Shown here: one piece after another, positions 36,379 through 45,859 of the stretch | Position numbering within the stretch: the stretch's first letter is position 1 | Layout of the letters: each line of letters starts with the position of its first letter | NCBI GenBank assembly: GCA_934098295.1 | Contig: CAKONV010000001.1 | Coordinates: 227,547-291,546 of the forward strand | Origin: an uncultured Bacilli bacterium | GTDB lineage: Bacteria; Bacillota_I; Bacilli_A; ML615J-28; CAG-313 | Direction of reading: 5' to 3' | DNA length: 64,000 bases | Notes under the pieces: model-generated | Told to the model about the DNA's origin: nothing | Database searches by the model: none | The model's input: the letters and a program-made list of their open reading frames with translations, nothing else | Program-made: the position numbers and the translations under genes

Positions 36379-36645
36379 TTATCTCAAATTTTCTCTTTCT
36401 ATATCCAATTCTAGTATTTGTTTTATTTTTGATAAAATTCCTTTTAATTCTGATTCCGTTGCCACTGTAAGTAGTTTTAAGCTTTCCATAGAGTATTTTT
36501 TTTGCAATTTTAGTATCGAATTTGTTAAGCAATAATCATATATTATATTTAAAGCTTTTTCTTTATTAAATGGTTGTGTGCCGTTTAAGATGGTTGTGAT
36601 ATCTTCAATATCCATTTGAATTTTAATTAATTTTTCTCTGTTCAT
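36379..36645 (-). CDS. Small helical protein of unknown function
   Basis: 88 residues, predicted all-helical (MNREKLIKIQMDIEDITTIL...), no membrane segment, no recognised domain. AAAGGGGGACA precedes the ATG. It follows rmuC by 31 bases on the same strand and is probably co-transcribed with it. Confidence 0.6.
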   Translation of the reverse strand: MNREKLIKIQMDIEDITTILNGTQPFNKEKALNIIYDYCLTNSILKLQKKYSMESLKLLTVATESELKGILSKIKQILELDIERENLR

Positions 36646-36676
36646 ATTCCATTGTCCCCCTTTAGTTTTTTAAAAA

Positions 36677-37966
36677 TTAATTTTCTTCATCTAATAAATT
36701 TTGGGCATCTTCATTTGATAGATAGGTGATACCATTTAGTTTTCTATTTATTTGTCTTGTTCTTGTTCCAACCAAGTTTTCAATTTCATCGCTTGCTTCA
36801 CCAAGCTTTTTTTGAGCTTTTGTAAGTGTCGTTTCAAATTTTGTAAATTCCGTTTTTACAGCTGATAAAATTGTCCAAACCTCACTTGATCTTTTTTCTA
36901 TTGCTAATGTTCTAAAACCAATTTGTAAGCTTGATAGTAAAGCAGTTAATGTAGTTGGACCAGTAATAACAACTCGGTAGTTAACCTGTAATTCATCAAT
37001 TAATCCTAATGAAATTACTTCTGCATAAAGACTTTCGGTAGGTAAAAACATAATACCAAAATCGGTTGTATAAGGTGGTTCAATGTACTTATCTTTGATG
37101 TCTTTTGCAAATACTTTTATTCTTCTTGCCAATTCTTGTTTAGCTTTATCAATTTTTTCTTTATCACCAGAATCTTTAGCCGCCACTAAATCTTCATAAA
37201 TATTTAGAGGAAATTTAGAATCAATCGGTAAATAAACACTATTGGAATCATTTCCAGGTAGTTTTATAGCGAATTCTACGGGATCAAGAGATTTTGGTTT
37301 AGTAATAATATTTTCTCTATATTGGTCTTTTGTTAATATTTCTTCTAAGATTTGAGATAGTTGCATTTCGCCCCAAATACCTCTTGTCTTAACATTACTA
37401 AGAACTTTTTTCAAATCACCAACACCACTAGCTAAGGTTTTCATTTCACCTAATCGTTCTTCAACTTTAGAAAGATTTTCTTGTACCATTTTAAATGATT
37501 GATTTAATCTTGCGTTTAAAGTTGTATCAAGTTTTTCATCGACTGTTTTTCGCATTTCTTCTAATTTCTTACTATTTTCATCTTGTAATCTTGTTAATGA
37601 TATATTTAATGTATCAATGATTTTACCTAGCGATGAATCAATTTTTGTAGTATTGTCTTCAACTTTAGCAGTTATACTCTCTAAATTATTCCTTAGTAGT
37701 GATGTTTGACTATCAAAACTTGCAGAAGTGCTTTTGGTGAATGTATCGATATAAGTATTAACATTATCAGTAATATTCTTTTGAATATTGGATAATTTAT
37801 TTTCTAATTCTTGTTTTAAAATACTTATTTCTAGTTTTAGTTTAACAGTGTTTTCTAAATTATTTGTATTCTTTTTAGTTATTATTGTTTTAAGTAAAAT
37901 TATTAACATTGCCAATATAATAACTAATAAAATAATTATTGTGATTTCTAATATTGTATTTAACAT
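36677..37966 (-). CDS. rmuC: RmuC-family DNA recombination protein
   Basis: 429 residues. One N-terminal membrane helix (about 5-27), a long coiled coil (about 40-180), then the RmuC domain with TRGIWGEMQLSQILEEIL, LPIDSKFPLNIYEDL, FLPTESLYAEV and RQINRKL. RmuC is a putative nuclease-fold protein that limits inversions at short inverted repeats in E. coli. Length fits the family. Expression begins at a promoter 120 bases upstream and passes a terminator-like hairpin. Confidence 0.92.
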   Translation of the reverse strand: MLNTILEITIIILLVIILAMLIILLKTIITKKNTNNLENTVKLKLEISILKQELENKLSNIQKNITDNVNTYIDTFTKSTSASFDSQTSLLRNNLESITAKVEDNTTKIDSSLGKIIDTLNISLTRLQDENSKKLEEMRKTVDEKLDTTLNARLNQSFKMVQENLSKVEERLGEMKTLASGVGDLKKVLSNVKTRGIWGEMQLSQILEEILTKDQYRENIITKPKSLDPVEFAIKLPGNDSNSVYLPIDSKFPLNIYEDLVAAKDSGDKEKIDKAKQELARRIKVFAKDIKDKYIEPPYTTDFGIMFLPTESLYAEVISLGLIDELQVNYRVVITGPTTLTALLSSLQIGFRTLAIEKRSSEVWTILSAVKTEFTKFETTLTKAQKKLGEASDEIENLVGTRTRQINRKLNGITYLSNEDAQNLLDEEN

Positions 37967-37985
37967 AAGTTTAAATCCTTTCTAT

Positions 37986-38078
37986 TTTTTTAAAAAGAGA
38001 CTTTCTTATTTCCAAGAAAGCCTCTTTTAATTTCATTTAATTAAATAGTATCATCCCCAGAAATAAATTACTATTAAC
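37986..38078 (-). ncRNA. Short leader or small RNA ending in a strong hairpin, upstream of rmuC
   Basis: From the promoter below, about 90 bases are transcribed before a 15-pair stem, AAAAGAGGCTTTCTT / AAGAAAGTCTCTTTT (37993-38028), followed by U residues. The next start codon is rmuC, 27 bases on. It could be an attenuator or a free small RNA. No known riboswitch was recognised. It accounts for most of the 302-base gap. Confidence 0.55.
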
Positions 38079-38084
38079 TCTTAC

Positions 38085-38113
38085 ATTATACCATTTTTTG
38101 ACACCCTATGCAA
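38085..38113 (-). promoter_or_regulatory. Promoter upstream of rmuC
   Basis: Minus strand TTGCAT (38108-38113), 17-base spacer, TATAAT (38085-38090). Confidence 0.75.
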
Positions 38114-38268
38114 GTAATTTTATTCTTTTTGTTATTAGTTTTTTTATTTTTTGATAAATTATTTATAGTTTTTATATGCATTATTTCATCTCTAAATAGA
38201 TTTGTTTATTAAACATACATTTATATATTTTAATTGTTATAATAATAAAAATATTAAGGAGGAAATTT

Positions 38269-38874
38269 ATGATTTATGGTTATGTAAGAGTATCTAGTGT
38301 TACTCAAAATATTGATCGACAAATGGAAGAGATGAAAAAAATAGGGCTTGAAAAAAAACAAATTTATATTGATATTCAAAGTGGAAAGGATTTTAATCGT
38401 GAAAAATATCAAAGATTAAAGAAAAAGCTAAAAAAAGATGATTTATTATATATTAAATCTATTGATCGACTTGGTAGAAATTATGATATGATTATTGAAG
38501 AGTGGAGTAACATTACTAAAATTATTGGAGCTGATATTTGTGTCATTGACTTTCCTCTGCTAGATACACGTTCTAAAAGTCAAAATTTAATAGGTAGGTT
38601 TATTAGTGATATTGTTTTGCAAGTTTTAAGTTTTGTAGCTCAAAATGAAAGAGAGAATATAAAAAAAAGGCAAGCTGAAGGAATTAGAATCGCCAAAGAA
38701 AAAGGCGTCCGCATGGGACGCCCTAAATGTAAACTTCCAAACAATTTTAAAGATATTGCTGTGTCTTATTACGAACATAAGATTACTAATAAGGAAGCTT
38801 CCAAAATGTTAAAAATTAATCGTGGTACTTTTTTAAAATATGCTAAAGAATATGAACCAAAAAACATATCTTAG
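38269..38874 (+). CDS. Serine recombinase (resolvase/invertase family)
   Basis: 201 residues. Catalytic domain opens with IYGYVRVSSVTQNIDRQ (nucleophile Ser in VRVSS, residues 7-11), then SIDRLGRNYD and ENIKKRQAEGIRIAKEKG, and a C-terminal HTH (NKEASKMLKINRGTFLKY). AAGGAGG is well placed. Size fits DNA invertases and Tn3-type resolvases. It stands alone with no transposase, and I did not find invertible repeats around it. The only plus-strand gene in its region. Confidence 0.92.
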   Translation: MIYGYVRVSSVTQNIDRQMEEMKKIGLEKKQIYIDIQSGKDFNREKYQRLKKKLKKDDLLYIKSIDRLGRNYDMIIEEWSNITKIIGADICVIDFPLLDTRSKSQNLIGRFISDIVLQVLSFVAQNERENIKKRQAEGIRIAKEKGVRMGRPKCKLPNNFKDIAVSYYEHKITNKEASKMLKINRGTFLKYAKEYEPKNIS

Positions 38875-38883
38875 AAAGATTTA

Positions 38884-39348
38884 TTACGCTTCTTTTAAGT
38901 GATGATATTTTGATTTACCAAGTCCTAATATTAAACCAAAAATATAAGGAAAGATAAGTAATCCTATCGCAAAAATTATTCCATGACCAAAACATTTGGA
39001 CAATCTATAAGTATATCTTAATAAATATAATATAATCATAATGTCTATTATTGTAAGTACAATCGCAAGGATTACATTACTCTTAAAATATAACAACAAT
39101 ATATCTAAAACGAATGCCGCTATCGAAAGAACAATTAAATTCCAAAATGATTTTTCAAAGCAAGCTATTTGAAAAGACACATAAATATTATAAATAGGAA
39201 TTAGTGCTTTCCAGCCAGCTACACCAGCTTTTTCAAAAATATTCCAAACAGCAACAATTAATAGAACTAAAAAAATAAACGAAAATATTGATGAGAACCA
39301 ATTCATATTTGTTCCCATTTCCATTAACTTTTTAAATACATTTATCAT
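38884..39348 (-). CDS. DUF5684 membrane protein, copy 1
   Basis: 154 residues, four or five helices. The motif FEKAGVAGWKALIPIYNIYV identifies DUF5684, a small membrane family of unknown function. It is a clear paralogue of the next gene upstream, 21 bases away, suggesting a tandem duplication. Confidence 0.82.
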   Translation of the reverse strand: MINVFKKLMEMGTNMNWFSSIFSFIFLVLLIVAVWNIFEKAGVAGWKALIPIYNIYVSFQIACFEKSFWNLIVLSIAAFVLDILLLYFKSNVILAIVLTIIDIMIILYLLRYTYRLSKCFGHGIIFAIGLLIFPYIFGLILGLGKSKYHHLKEA

Positions 39349-39369
39349 TTTCTTACTTTTCTCCGTATC

Positions 39370-39843
39370 TTATTCTTGTGGACAACTGTAATATGCGTTA
39401 CCTTTACCTAGAATTAGTATAAAGATAGGGTTTAATAATACTAATCCTACCGTAAAAGCTCCAGAATAACTAAATGCTCTTGATAATTTATAATTTCCAA
39501 TTATAGCATAAACTAATAATGCAACTCCTACTAACAAATAAATATATTTTACATTTGGAATGTATACGGAAACAGTATTTAAAGCATCTAAAATTACAAG
39601 CAATATTGTTACAATTATCGCATGTTTTGATGACCATGCAAGTTTATATAAAATGTACACATTATAAAATGGTATTAGTGATTTCCAACCAGCTTCGTCA
39701 GCTTTTTCAAAAATACACCATAATCCCACCGTTGTAGCAATTATTAACACAACTCTTATAATAAAAATTAAGAAATCACTCATTGTTTGTGTTTTAATAA
39801 GTTCAAGTAAATCTGGTATTAAACTAAAAATATCTTGTATCAT
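39370..39843 (-). CDS. DUF5684 membrane protein, copy 2
   Basis: 157 residues with the same fold and motif (FEKADEAGWKSLIPFYNVYI). Alignable with copy 1 along most of its length. Function unknown. Confidence 0.82.
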   Translation of the reverse strand: MIQDIFSLIPDLLELIKTQTMSDFLIFIIRVVLIIATTVGLWCIFEKADEAGWKSLIPFYNVYILYKLAWSSKHAIIVTILLVILDALNTVSVYIPNVKYIYLLVGVALLVYAIIGNYKLSRAFSYSGAFTVGLVLLNPIFILILGKGNAYYSCPQE

Positions 39844-39923
39844 TTTTATCCCTCTTTTCTTCTATCCTTGCGATAAAATTATATCATAAAAATATTTTAA
39901 AAATATAATTTTGACTTTAATTT

Positions 39924-41414
39924 TTATTTTCTTATTTCCTTAATAGCTAATGGAATACATTTTATGGTATCACTAGCAATTAGAGAAATGTCGCCAACTT
40001 CTTTTTCTGCTAACATACCAGCTAATCCGTTTAAATAAGCTCCTGAGGCAACTGTTAGTAACAAATCACTATCACTTGAAGCACAAAGGGCTGCCAATAT
40101 TCCTGATAAAACATCACCGCTACCAGCAGTAGCCATTCCCGCACAACCTTTGTCTACTAAATATACTTCTAATCCATTTGTAACAATAGTTGTTGGGCCT
40201 TTTAAAAGAACAATTATTCGATATTTATCAGCAAATTCTTTAGCTAAAGAAATACTATTATAATTTATTTCATCTATATCCCTACTGGTTAATCTAGAAA
40301 ATTCTTTTAAATGAGGTGTAATTATGACTTTTGCCTTTGTTTTAGTTAAGATTTCTTTATCCATTTTCGCAAGGGCATTTAAACCATCGGCATCAATAAT
40401 TAAAACACCAGTATAATTTAAAATAAGAAATTCTAAAGTTTTAATAACATCAATACTTGTTCCAAGTCCCATACCAAAGCTAATTGCTTTGGTATTTTTC
40501 ATAACCGTATTTATATCATCTATATCATATTTTATATGTCCATCTATTTCTTTTAAACTAGTAACGGTACTTTCTAAAATATTTGGCATAATGTAAGGTA
40601 CTAGACTTTTTATACAACATACCCTTACTACTCCAGCACCACTTCTTGAAGCACTACTAGCCATATTAGCTAATTTCAATGCACCAGCATAATTATCTGA
40701 TCCACCCATTAAACTTATATAGCCATAAGTACCTTTGTTACTAAAGTTTAATCTTTTCTTAAAAATATCTTTAATATCATCTTTTTCAATTAAATAATAA
40801 GGTTTTGAAACTAGTTTGATGCCGATATCAACGTTTATTTTGTTTTTTATATAATCTTTAGCTTTAGCTAAAAAATGACCTGCCTTAAAGTAACCAATTG
40901 ATATTGTCAAACTAGATTTAATGATGACATCACCCATACCATTATCCGCGAATAGACCACTATTAATATCTACTGATATTACTTCTTTTTTTAGTTCATT
41001 CACTTTTAAAATTAAGTCTTTTAAATTTCCAGTAACTTCTTTATTAAAACCTGTTCCTAAAAGGCAATCTACGAACATGTCATATTTATTTAGATTAAAA
41101 CTTTGATTATAGTAATCATACTTAATATTTCGTTTAACACATTCCTTGAAATAGTAAGCACCATCGTTAGAATATTTATCTTCTAAAAGTAGTAAACTTA
41201 CATCATAGCCATCATCATGCAATAATCTAGCTATTACATAACCATCACCAGCATTAGAACCTGTCCCACAAAGAATTAAAATTTTATCGTGCCAGTGCAC
41301 TTCTTCGTAAACTCTTCTACCAGCTCTTTCCATTAATTCAATACTTTTTGTGATATTGTTTGATGTATAACGATCACTTTCTTGCATAAGATGTTTTGAA
41401 ACAACTTCTATCAT
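39924..41414 (-). CDS. Bifunctional NAD(P)H-hydrate epimerase/dehydratase
   Basis: 496 residues. N-terminal YjeF epimerase domain (1-205; LCGTGSNAGDGYVIARLL, DCLLGTGF) and C-terminal ADP-dependent dehydratase of the ribokinase fold (about 215-490; MGGSDNYAGALKLANMASSA, GMGLGT, LIDADGLNAL, TPHLKEFSRL, AGSGDVLSGILAAL). It repairs hydrated NADH and NADPH, a fitting partner for the pyridine-nucleotide genes that follow. The start overlaps the upstream membrane gene by 4 bases. Confidence 0.92.
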   Translation of the reverse strand: MIEVVSKHLMQESDRYTSNNITKSIELMERAGRRVYEEVHWHDKILILCGTGSNAGDGYVIARLLHDDGYDVSLLLLEDKYSNDGAYYFKECVKRNIKYDYYNQSFNLNKYDMFVDCLLGTGFNKEVTGNLKDLILKVNELKKEVISVDINSGLFADNGMGDVIIKSSLTISIGYFKAGHFLAKAKDYIKNKINVDIGIKLVSKPYYLIEKDDIKDIFKKRLNFSNKGTYGYISLMGGSDNYAGALKLANMASSASRSGAGVVRVCCIKSLVPYIMPNILESTVTSLKEIDGHIKYDIDDINTVMKNTKAISFGMGLGTSIDVIKTLEFLILNYTGVLIIDADGLNALAKMDKEILTKTKAKVIITPHLKEFSRLTSRDIDEINYNSISLAKEFADKYRIIVLLKGPTTIVTNGLEVYLVDKGCAGMATAGSGDVLSGILAALCASSDSDLLLTVASGAYLNGLAGMLAEKEVGDISLIASDTIKCIPLAIKEIRK

Positions 41415-41872
41415 TTTATTTCACCATCCTTTTCTTGTTTTAAATAGGCATTTTTTACCGATATAGTCACATGAGTTATTAAAAATATTATCGAAAATAA
41501 AATTAATAATATACTTCTTAAAACAATCCCACTAACCAAAAAAATAAGCGATGGCACAATCGATAAGAGATAACTTCTAAAAATTATATGCTTAGAAAAA
41601 CAAAATATAAAACCTAAAGTATAAATTATCAGTAAAATGCTATTTATCGATAGGTATATTAAAAAGCCATTTTCTATAAATCCGAAATAAGTATAAGGAA
41701 TATTAATAACCATTGTGAAAAAACAAAAATATCTACTTATATTTTCTAATACCAAAATGGTTTTGTTTTGATATAAATTAACAAACCCATCTTTGCATTT
41801 TATACTAAAAATTATATTTGGAATCATTATTAGAACCATAATTATTAATCCATAATAGTTAAACCAACCCAT
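41411..41872 (-). CDS. Membrane protein of unknown function
   Basis: 153 residues, four to five predicted helices (MGWFNYYGLIIMVLIMIPN at the start). No family recognised. Translationally coupled to nnrDE by a 4-base overlap. Confidence 0.65.
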   Translation of the reverse strand: MGWFNYYGLIIMVLIMIPNIIFSIKCKDGFVNLYQNKTILVLENISRYFCFFTMVINIPYTYFGFIENGFLIYLSINSILLIIYTLGFIFCFSKHIIFRSYLLSIVPSLIFLVSGIVLRSILLILFSIIFLITHVTISVKNAYLKQEKDGEIK

Positions 41873-41938
41873 TTTATCTTCTCCATTATTTTATATTATT
41901 TATTATATTATACACTTTTTTTACGTTTTTTTAAAAAA

Positions 41939-41968
41939 AGAGATATACTTTTTAATAAGCATACCTCT
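41939..41968 (-). terminator. Terminator of the second MATE gene
   Basis: AGAGGTATGC / GTATATCTCT stem with a 10-base loop and seven U on the minus strand, beginning at the MATE stop. Confidence 0.75.
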
Positions 41969-43433
41969 AATCAATTTGAATTTCTTCATTTTTAGGTTTG
42001 TAAATATATTTTACCGTACCAAATAACATAATAATAACCGCAAACGCCCAAGCTAGTGGATCCGCAAATGCTAAACCAAAAACAGATGCTTTTGATGCAT
42101 TAACATCAATAGGTCCACCATTAATTAAACTTGGTAAGACTAAGCAAACAACAACACGAGCAACAAGTTCACCAATACCTGCTAAAAATGGATAGATAGT
42201 TTTTCCGATTCCTTGTAAACTATTTCTTAGAACAAACAAAGCACCAAGAATGAAATATAATGATAAATCACAATATAGATACCTATTACCATAAAAAATA
42301 GTTAGATCATTAATTTTATCTATTGAATAAAAAATATGCATATAAAAGCCGTTAATAGTTAATAAAAGACCAATGCCTCCAAAAACAACATATTCAATTA
42401 AAGCAATAATTAGAGCTTGAGTTACCCCTTGTTTTATTCTTTTACCATTTCCAGCTCCATTATTTTGAGCACAAAAAGACAACATGGCTGTGCCTAAGGC
42501 ACTAAATGGACACATCAAAAAGTTATTAAGTTTATTAGCTGCTCCAAAGCCATTTTGAGCACAACTTGAGATTACAACACCCGTAGATGATGTATCAAAT
42601 TTAACAATTAAAGCTTGCATTACAATTAAACCAATAGCTAAAACTGAGAATTGAAAAGCAAGTGGTAATCCTAAAGAAAGGTGTTTACCCATGAAAGGAA
42701 AATCAGGTTTGAAATATTTTAAACTTAAACGATAATTTGGATATCTAATAAAAGTATAAACAAAACAACCAATAGCTGATAAACCTTGAGCAAGAACGGT
42801 TGCAAACGCTGCTCCAAATACTCCTAATTTAAAACTAGCTATAAATAAAATATCTAAACCAATATTTAATGCTGTTGACATTATTAAGAAAATTAAAGGT
42901 GTTAAGGAATCACCGACACTTCTCAAAAATGAACATATCAGATTATAAAAGATTTGGGCAATGGTACCTATGAAAATGATTAATACATAAGTATACGCCG
43001 ATTTATAAATTTCATTTTGTATAGGATTAGACGATGCGCTTAAACCAATTAATTTTAGTAAAGGATTGATACAAAGACATGCAATTATTGTTAAAATAAT
43101 GCTTATATATAGGGATAATTTAATTTGCATAGCAAGAGATCTTTTTACCCCCTCTAAATCTTTTTGGCCAAGTTTACTAGAAGTTACCACCGAAAAACCA
43201 GCTGTACAACCAAAAGCAAATTGTAAAACAATAAATGTAATATTTCCTGTATTATTTACACCTGCTACTTGATTTACGTTTAAATATTTTCCACAAATAG
43301 CTGCATCTGAAATTGTATATACTTGTTGGAAAAGATAACTAAGTAAGATAGGTAGGGAAAAATATAAAATTACTTTCCATATGCAACCATTTGTCAAATC
43401 AATTGGTGCAAATAATTTTTTAATTTTATTCAT
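41967..43433 (-). CDS. MATE-family efflux transporter
   Basis: 488 residues, twelve helices. IDLTNGCIWKVILYFSLPIL and QQVYTISDAAICGKYLNVNQ are typical, with SFLRSVGDSLTPLIF in the first half. Differs clearly from the MATE gene at 21751, so the two are not recent duplicates. Monocistronic. Confidence 0.88.
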   Translation of the reverse strand: MNKIKKLFAPIDLTNGCIWKVILYFSLPILLSYLFQQVYTISDAAICGKYLNVNQVAGVNNTGNITFIVLQFAFGCTAGFSVVTSSKLGQKDLEGVKRSLAMQIKLSLYISIILTIIACLCINPLLKLIGLSASSNPIQNEIYKSAYTYVLIIFIGTIAQIFYNLICSFLRSVGDSLTPLIFLIMSTALNIGLDILFIASFKLGVFGAAFATVLAQGLSAIGCFVYTFIRYPNYRLSLKYFKPDFPFMGKHLSLGLPLAFQFSVLAIGLIVMQALIVKFDTSSTGVVISSCAQNGFGAANKLNNFLMCPFSALGTAMLSFCAQNNGAGNGKRIKQGVTQALIIALIEYVVFGGIGLLLTINGFYMHIFYSIDKINDLTIFYGNRYLYCDLSLYFILGALFVLRNSLQGIGKTIYPFLAGIGELVARVVVCLVLPSLINGGPIDVNASKASVFGLAFADPLAWAFAVIIMLFGTVKYIYKPKNEEIQID

Positions 43434-43539
43434 AATTACCTCCTATTTTTTTCTATTTTACCGCTTATTTTAACACATTTTCATTATTTAGTAAAGTAAA
43501 AAAATTGTGAATACGGTTACTAAAGTATCATAAATAAAA

Positions 43540-43573
43540 AAGGTCTAAAAGGTCTTTTAACCCTTTAGACAAA
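43540..43573 (-). terminator. Probable terminator of the redox operon
   Basis: GGTCTAAAAGG...CCCTTTAGAC forms an imperfect stem with flanking A and U runs just after the nfnB stop. Confidence 0.55.
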
Positions 43574-43583
43574 CTTTTTTATC

Positions 43584-44972
43584 TTACTTATTTTTTAAAT
43601 AATTATCAATTGCTTCAGCAGCCTTTTTACCGGCACCCATAGCAAGAATAACTGTAGCAGCACCAGTAACAGCATCTCCTCCAGCATAGATACCTTCTCT
43701 TGAAGTTAAACCATTTTCATCAGTGATAATTCCACCCCAAGTTTGAGTTTCTAATCCTTTAGTAGTTGATTTGATAAGTGGGTTTGGAGAAGTTCCAAGT
43801 GCCATAATTACACAGTCAACATCCATTTCAAATTCAGAATTAGGTTTTACAACTGGTTTTCTACGTCCTGATGCATCAGCTTCACCAAGTTCCATTTCTA
43901 CACATTTCATCTTAGAAACAGTTCCAGTTTCATCGCCTGTAAGAGAAATAGGGTTAGTTAATACTTTGAAGATAATTCCTTCTTCCATTGCATGTTCAAC
44001 TTCTTCTTTTCTTGCAGGTAATTCTTCAAGACCACGACGGTATACGATATAAACATTTTCTGCACCTAAACGCTTTGCACAACGAGCAGCATCCATAGCA
44101 ACGTTACCACCACCAACAACAGCAACATTTTTGCTTTGTTTTACTGGAGTACTAGAATCTTCTTTATAAGCTTTCATTAAGTTTACACGAGTTAAGATTT
44201 CGTTAGCACTAAATACACCTTTTAAGTTTTCACCAGGGATACCCATAAATTTAGGAAGACCAGCACCACTACCAACGAAGATTGCTTCAAACTTGTATTC
44301 ATCAATCAATTCATCAATTGATAATACTTTACCAATAACCATATTAGTTTCAATCTTAACACCTAATGCTTTTAAGTTATCAATTTCTTTTTGAACAATT
44401 GATTTAGGTAGACGGAATTCAGGAATACCATAAACAAGTACACCACCAGCCATATGTAAAGCTTCAAAAATTGTTACTTCATAACCTTCTAAAGCAAGTT
44501 TACCAGCACAAGTTAATCCTGAAGGACCAGAACCAATTACAGCAACTTTATGACCATTAGATGTAGGTTTAACAACAGCTGCTGTAGAATGAGCATTATG
44601 ATAGTCAGCAACGAATCTTTCAAGTCTACCAATACCAACTGGTTCACCTTTGATTCCTCTTATACATTTACCTTCACATTGACTCTCTTGTGGACATACA
44701 CGACCACAAACAGCAGGTAGAGCACTACTCTTATAAATAATATTGTATGCTTCATCAAAATTCTTTTCTTTGATTTGAGCAATAAAATCAGGGATATTAA
44801 TTCCAACTGGACAACCACCAACACATGGTTTATTCTTACAATGCAAGCATCTTTCAGCTTCATCTACAGCCATTTCTTCAGTATAACCTAAAGCAACTTC
44901 TTCAAAATTTTTATTTCTTACATTAGCTTCTAAAGATGGCATTGGATTCTTTTTTAATGACATATTAGGCAT
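43584..44972 (-). CDS. nfnB: NfnB-type large subunit, ferredoxin-linked NADPH oxidoreductase (GltD-like)
   Basis: 462 residues. Two 4Fe-4S cysteine clusters at the N-terminus (C42-x2-C45-x4-C50-x3-C54 and C89-x3-C93-x5-C99-x3-C103), then an FAD site (AVIGSGPSGLTCAGKLA) and an NADPH site (NVAVVGGGNVAMDAARCAKR). The fold is shared by glutamate synthase small subunit, but no large GltB is nearby. Pairing with the NfnA-like gene 2 bases upstream is the NfnAB arrangement: NADH plus reduced ferredoxin reduces two NADP+, by electron bifurcation or its reverse. SudAB is the alternative name for the same pair. Confidence 0.85.
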   Translation of the reverse strand: MPNMSLKKNPMPSLEANVRNKNFEEVALGYTEEMAVDEAERCLHCKNKPCVGGCPVGINIPDFIAQIKEKNFDEAYNIIYKSSALPAVCGRVCPQESQCEGKCIRGIKGEPVGIGRLERFVADYHNAHSTAAVVKPTSNGHKVAVIGSGPSGLTCAGKLALEGYEVTIFEALHMAGGVLVYGIPEFRLPKSIVQKEIDNLKALGVKIETNMVIGKVLSIDELIDEYKFEAIFVGSGAGLPKFMGIPGENLKGVFSANEILTRVNLMKAYKEDSSTPVKQSKNVAVVGGGNVAMDAARCAKRLGAENVYIVYRRGLEELPARKEEVEHAMEEGIIFKVLTNPISLTGDETGTVSKMKCVEMELGEADASGRRKPVVKPNSEFEMDVDCVIMALGTSPNPLIKSTTKGLETQTWGGIITDENGLTSREGIYAGGDAVTGAATVILAMGAGKKAAEAIDNYLKNK

Positions 44973-44974
44973 AA

Positions 44975-45832
44975 TTATTTAACCACTTTCTTTAATAAAT
45001 TACAAGATTTTTCTCTTGCTCTAGCTTCAAAATCTGTATAACTTCTAGATCTTGAAATAGCTTCATCAAAATCAACTTCAAATGCATCGAAGTCTGGTCC
45101 ATCAACACAAGCAAACTTAGTTTTGCCACCAACTGTTAAACGACAGCAACCGCACATACCAGTACCATCAATCATAATAGGGTTCATACTAACAACTGTC
45201 TTGATGTTATATTTTTTAGTTAATAAAGTAACGAACTTCATCATTACAAGTGGACCAATAGCAATAACTTCATCATAATTATTGCCAGCCTTGATTAATT
45301 CTTCTAAGGCATTAGTAACAAGACCTTTAGTTCCATAACTACCATCATCAGTCATTAAGCAAAGTTTATTACTAGCTTCTTCAAATTCTTTCTCTAAGAT
45401 AACTAAATCTTTATTTCTAAAACCAACGATTGAGTGAACTTCACAGCCATTATCATGTAATTTTTTAGCAACTGGTAATGCAATAGCACAACCTACACCA
45501 CCACCAACTACAGCTACTTTTTTTAATCCTTCAGTTTCTGTAGCTTTACCTAATGGTCCTACAAAGTCATGTAAGCAATCGCCTTCATTTAAAGCATTTA
45601 GTAACATTGTTGTTCCACCAACGATTTGGAAAATAATAGTCACAGTGCCCTTTTCTCTGTCATATCCAGCTACTGTAAGCGGAATTCTTTCACCAGCTTC
45701 ATCAACTCTTAAAATGATGAATTCTCCTGGTTCAGCTTTTTTAGCAATAAAAGGAGAATAAATTTCCATTTTAGTTACGGTTGGATTTAATTCTTCTTTT
45801 AAAACAATTTGGTTTAATTTAAACTTGTCCAT
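44975..45832 (-). CDS. nfnA: NfnA-type small subunit, FAD/NAD-binding with 2Fe-2S site
   Basis: 285 residues. Ferredoxin-NADP reductase-like: FAD part (ERIPLTVAGYD), NAD part (VAVVGGGVGCAIALPVAKKL) and a late cysteine motif GTGMCGCCRLTV with a further FACVDGPDFD that binds the 2Fe-2S cluster, as in PyrK and NfnA. Next to NfnB and in an operon with Rnf, so NADH-ferredoxin-NADP chemistry is the best reading. Not PyrK, as no pyrD is present. Confidence 0.85.
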   Translation of the reverse strand: MDKFKLNQIVLKEELNPTVTKMEIYSPFIAKKAEPGEFIILRVDEAGERIPLTVAGYDREKGTVTIIFQIVGGTTMLLNALNEGDCLHDFVGPLGKATETEGLKKVAVVGGGVGCAIALPVAKKLHDNGCEVHSIVGFRNKDLVILEKEFEEASNKLCLMTDDGSYGTKGLVTNALEELIKAGNNYDEVIAIGPLVMMKFVTLLTKKYNIKTVVSMNPIMIDGTGMCGCCRLTVGGKTKFACVDGPDFDAFEVDFDEAISRSRSYTDFEARAREKSCNLLKKVVK

Positions 45833-45859
45833 TTTTTTACTCCCTTTTTTATTTTTTGT

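Noticed and set aside
41955..41970. Plus-strand AGCATACCT resembling the CRISPR repeat, near the second MATE stop
   Set aside because: It is one arm of the MATE terminator; the match is too short to suggest a stray repeat.
43584..45832. Reading the pair as glutamate synthase small subunit plus dihydroorotate dehydrogenase electron subunit
   Set aside because: No glutamate synthase large subunit or PyrD is near; the two-gene pairing within an Rnf cluster fits NfnAB.
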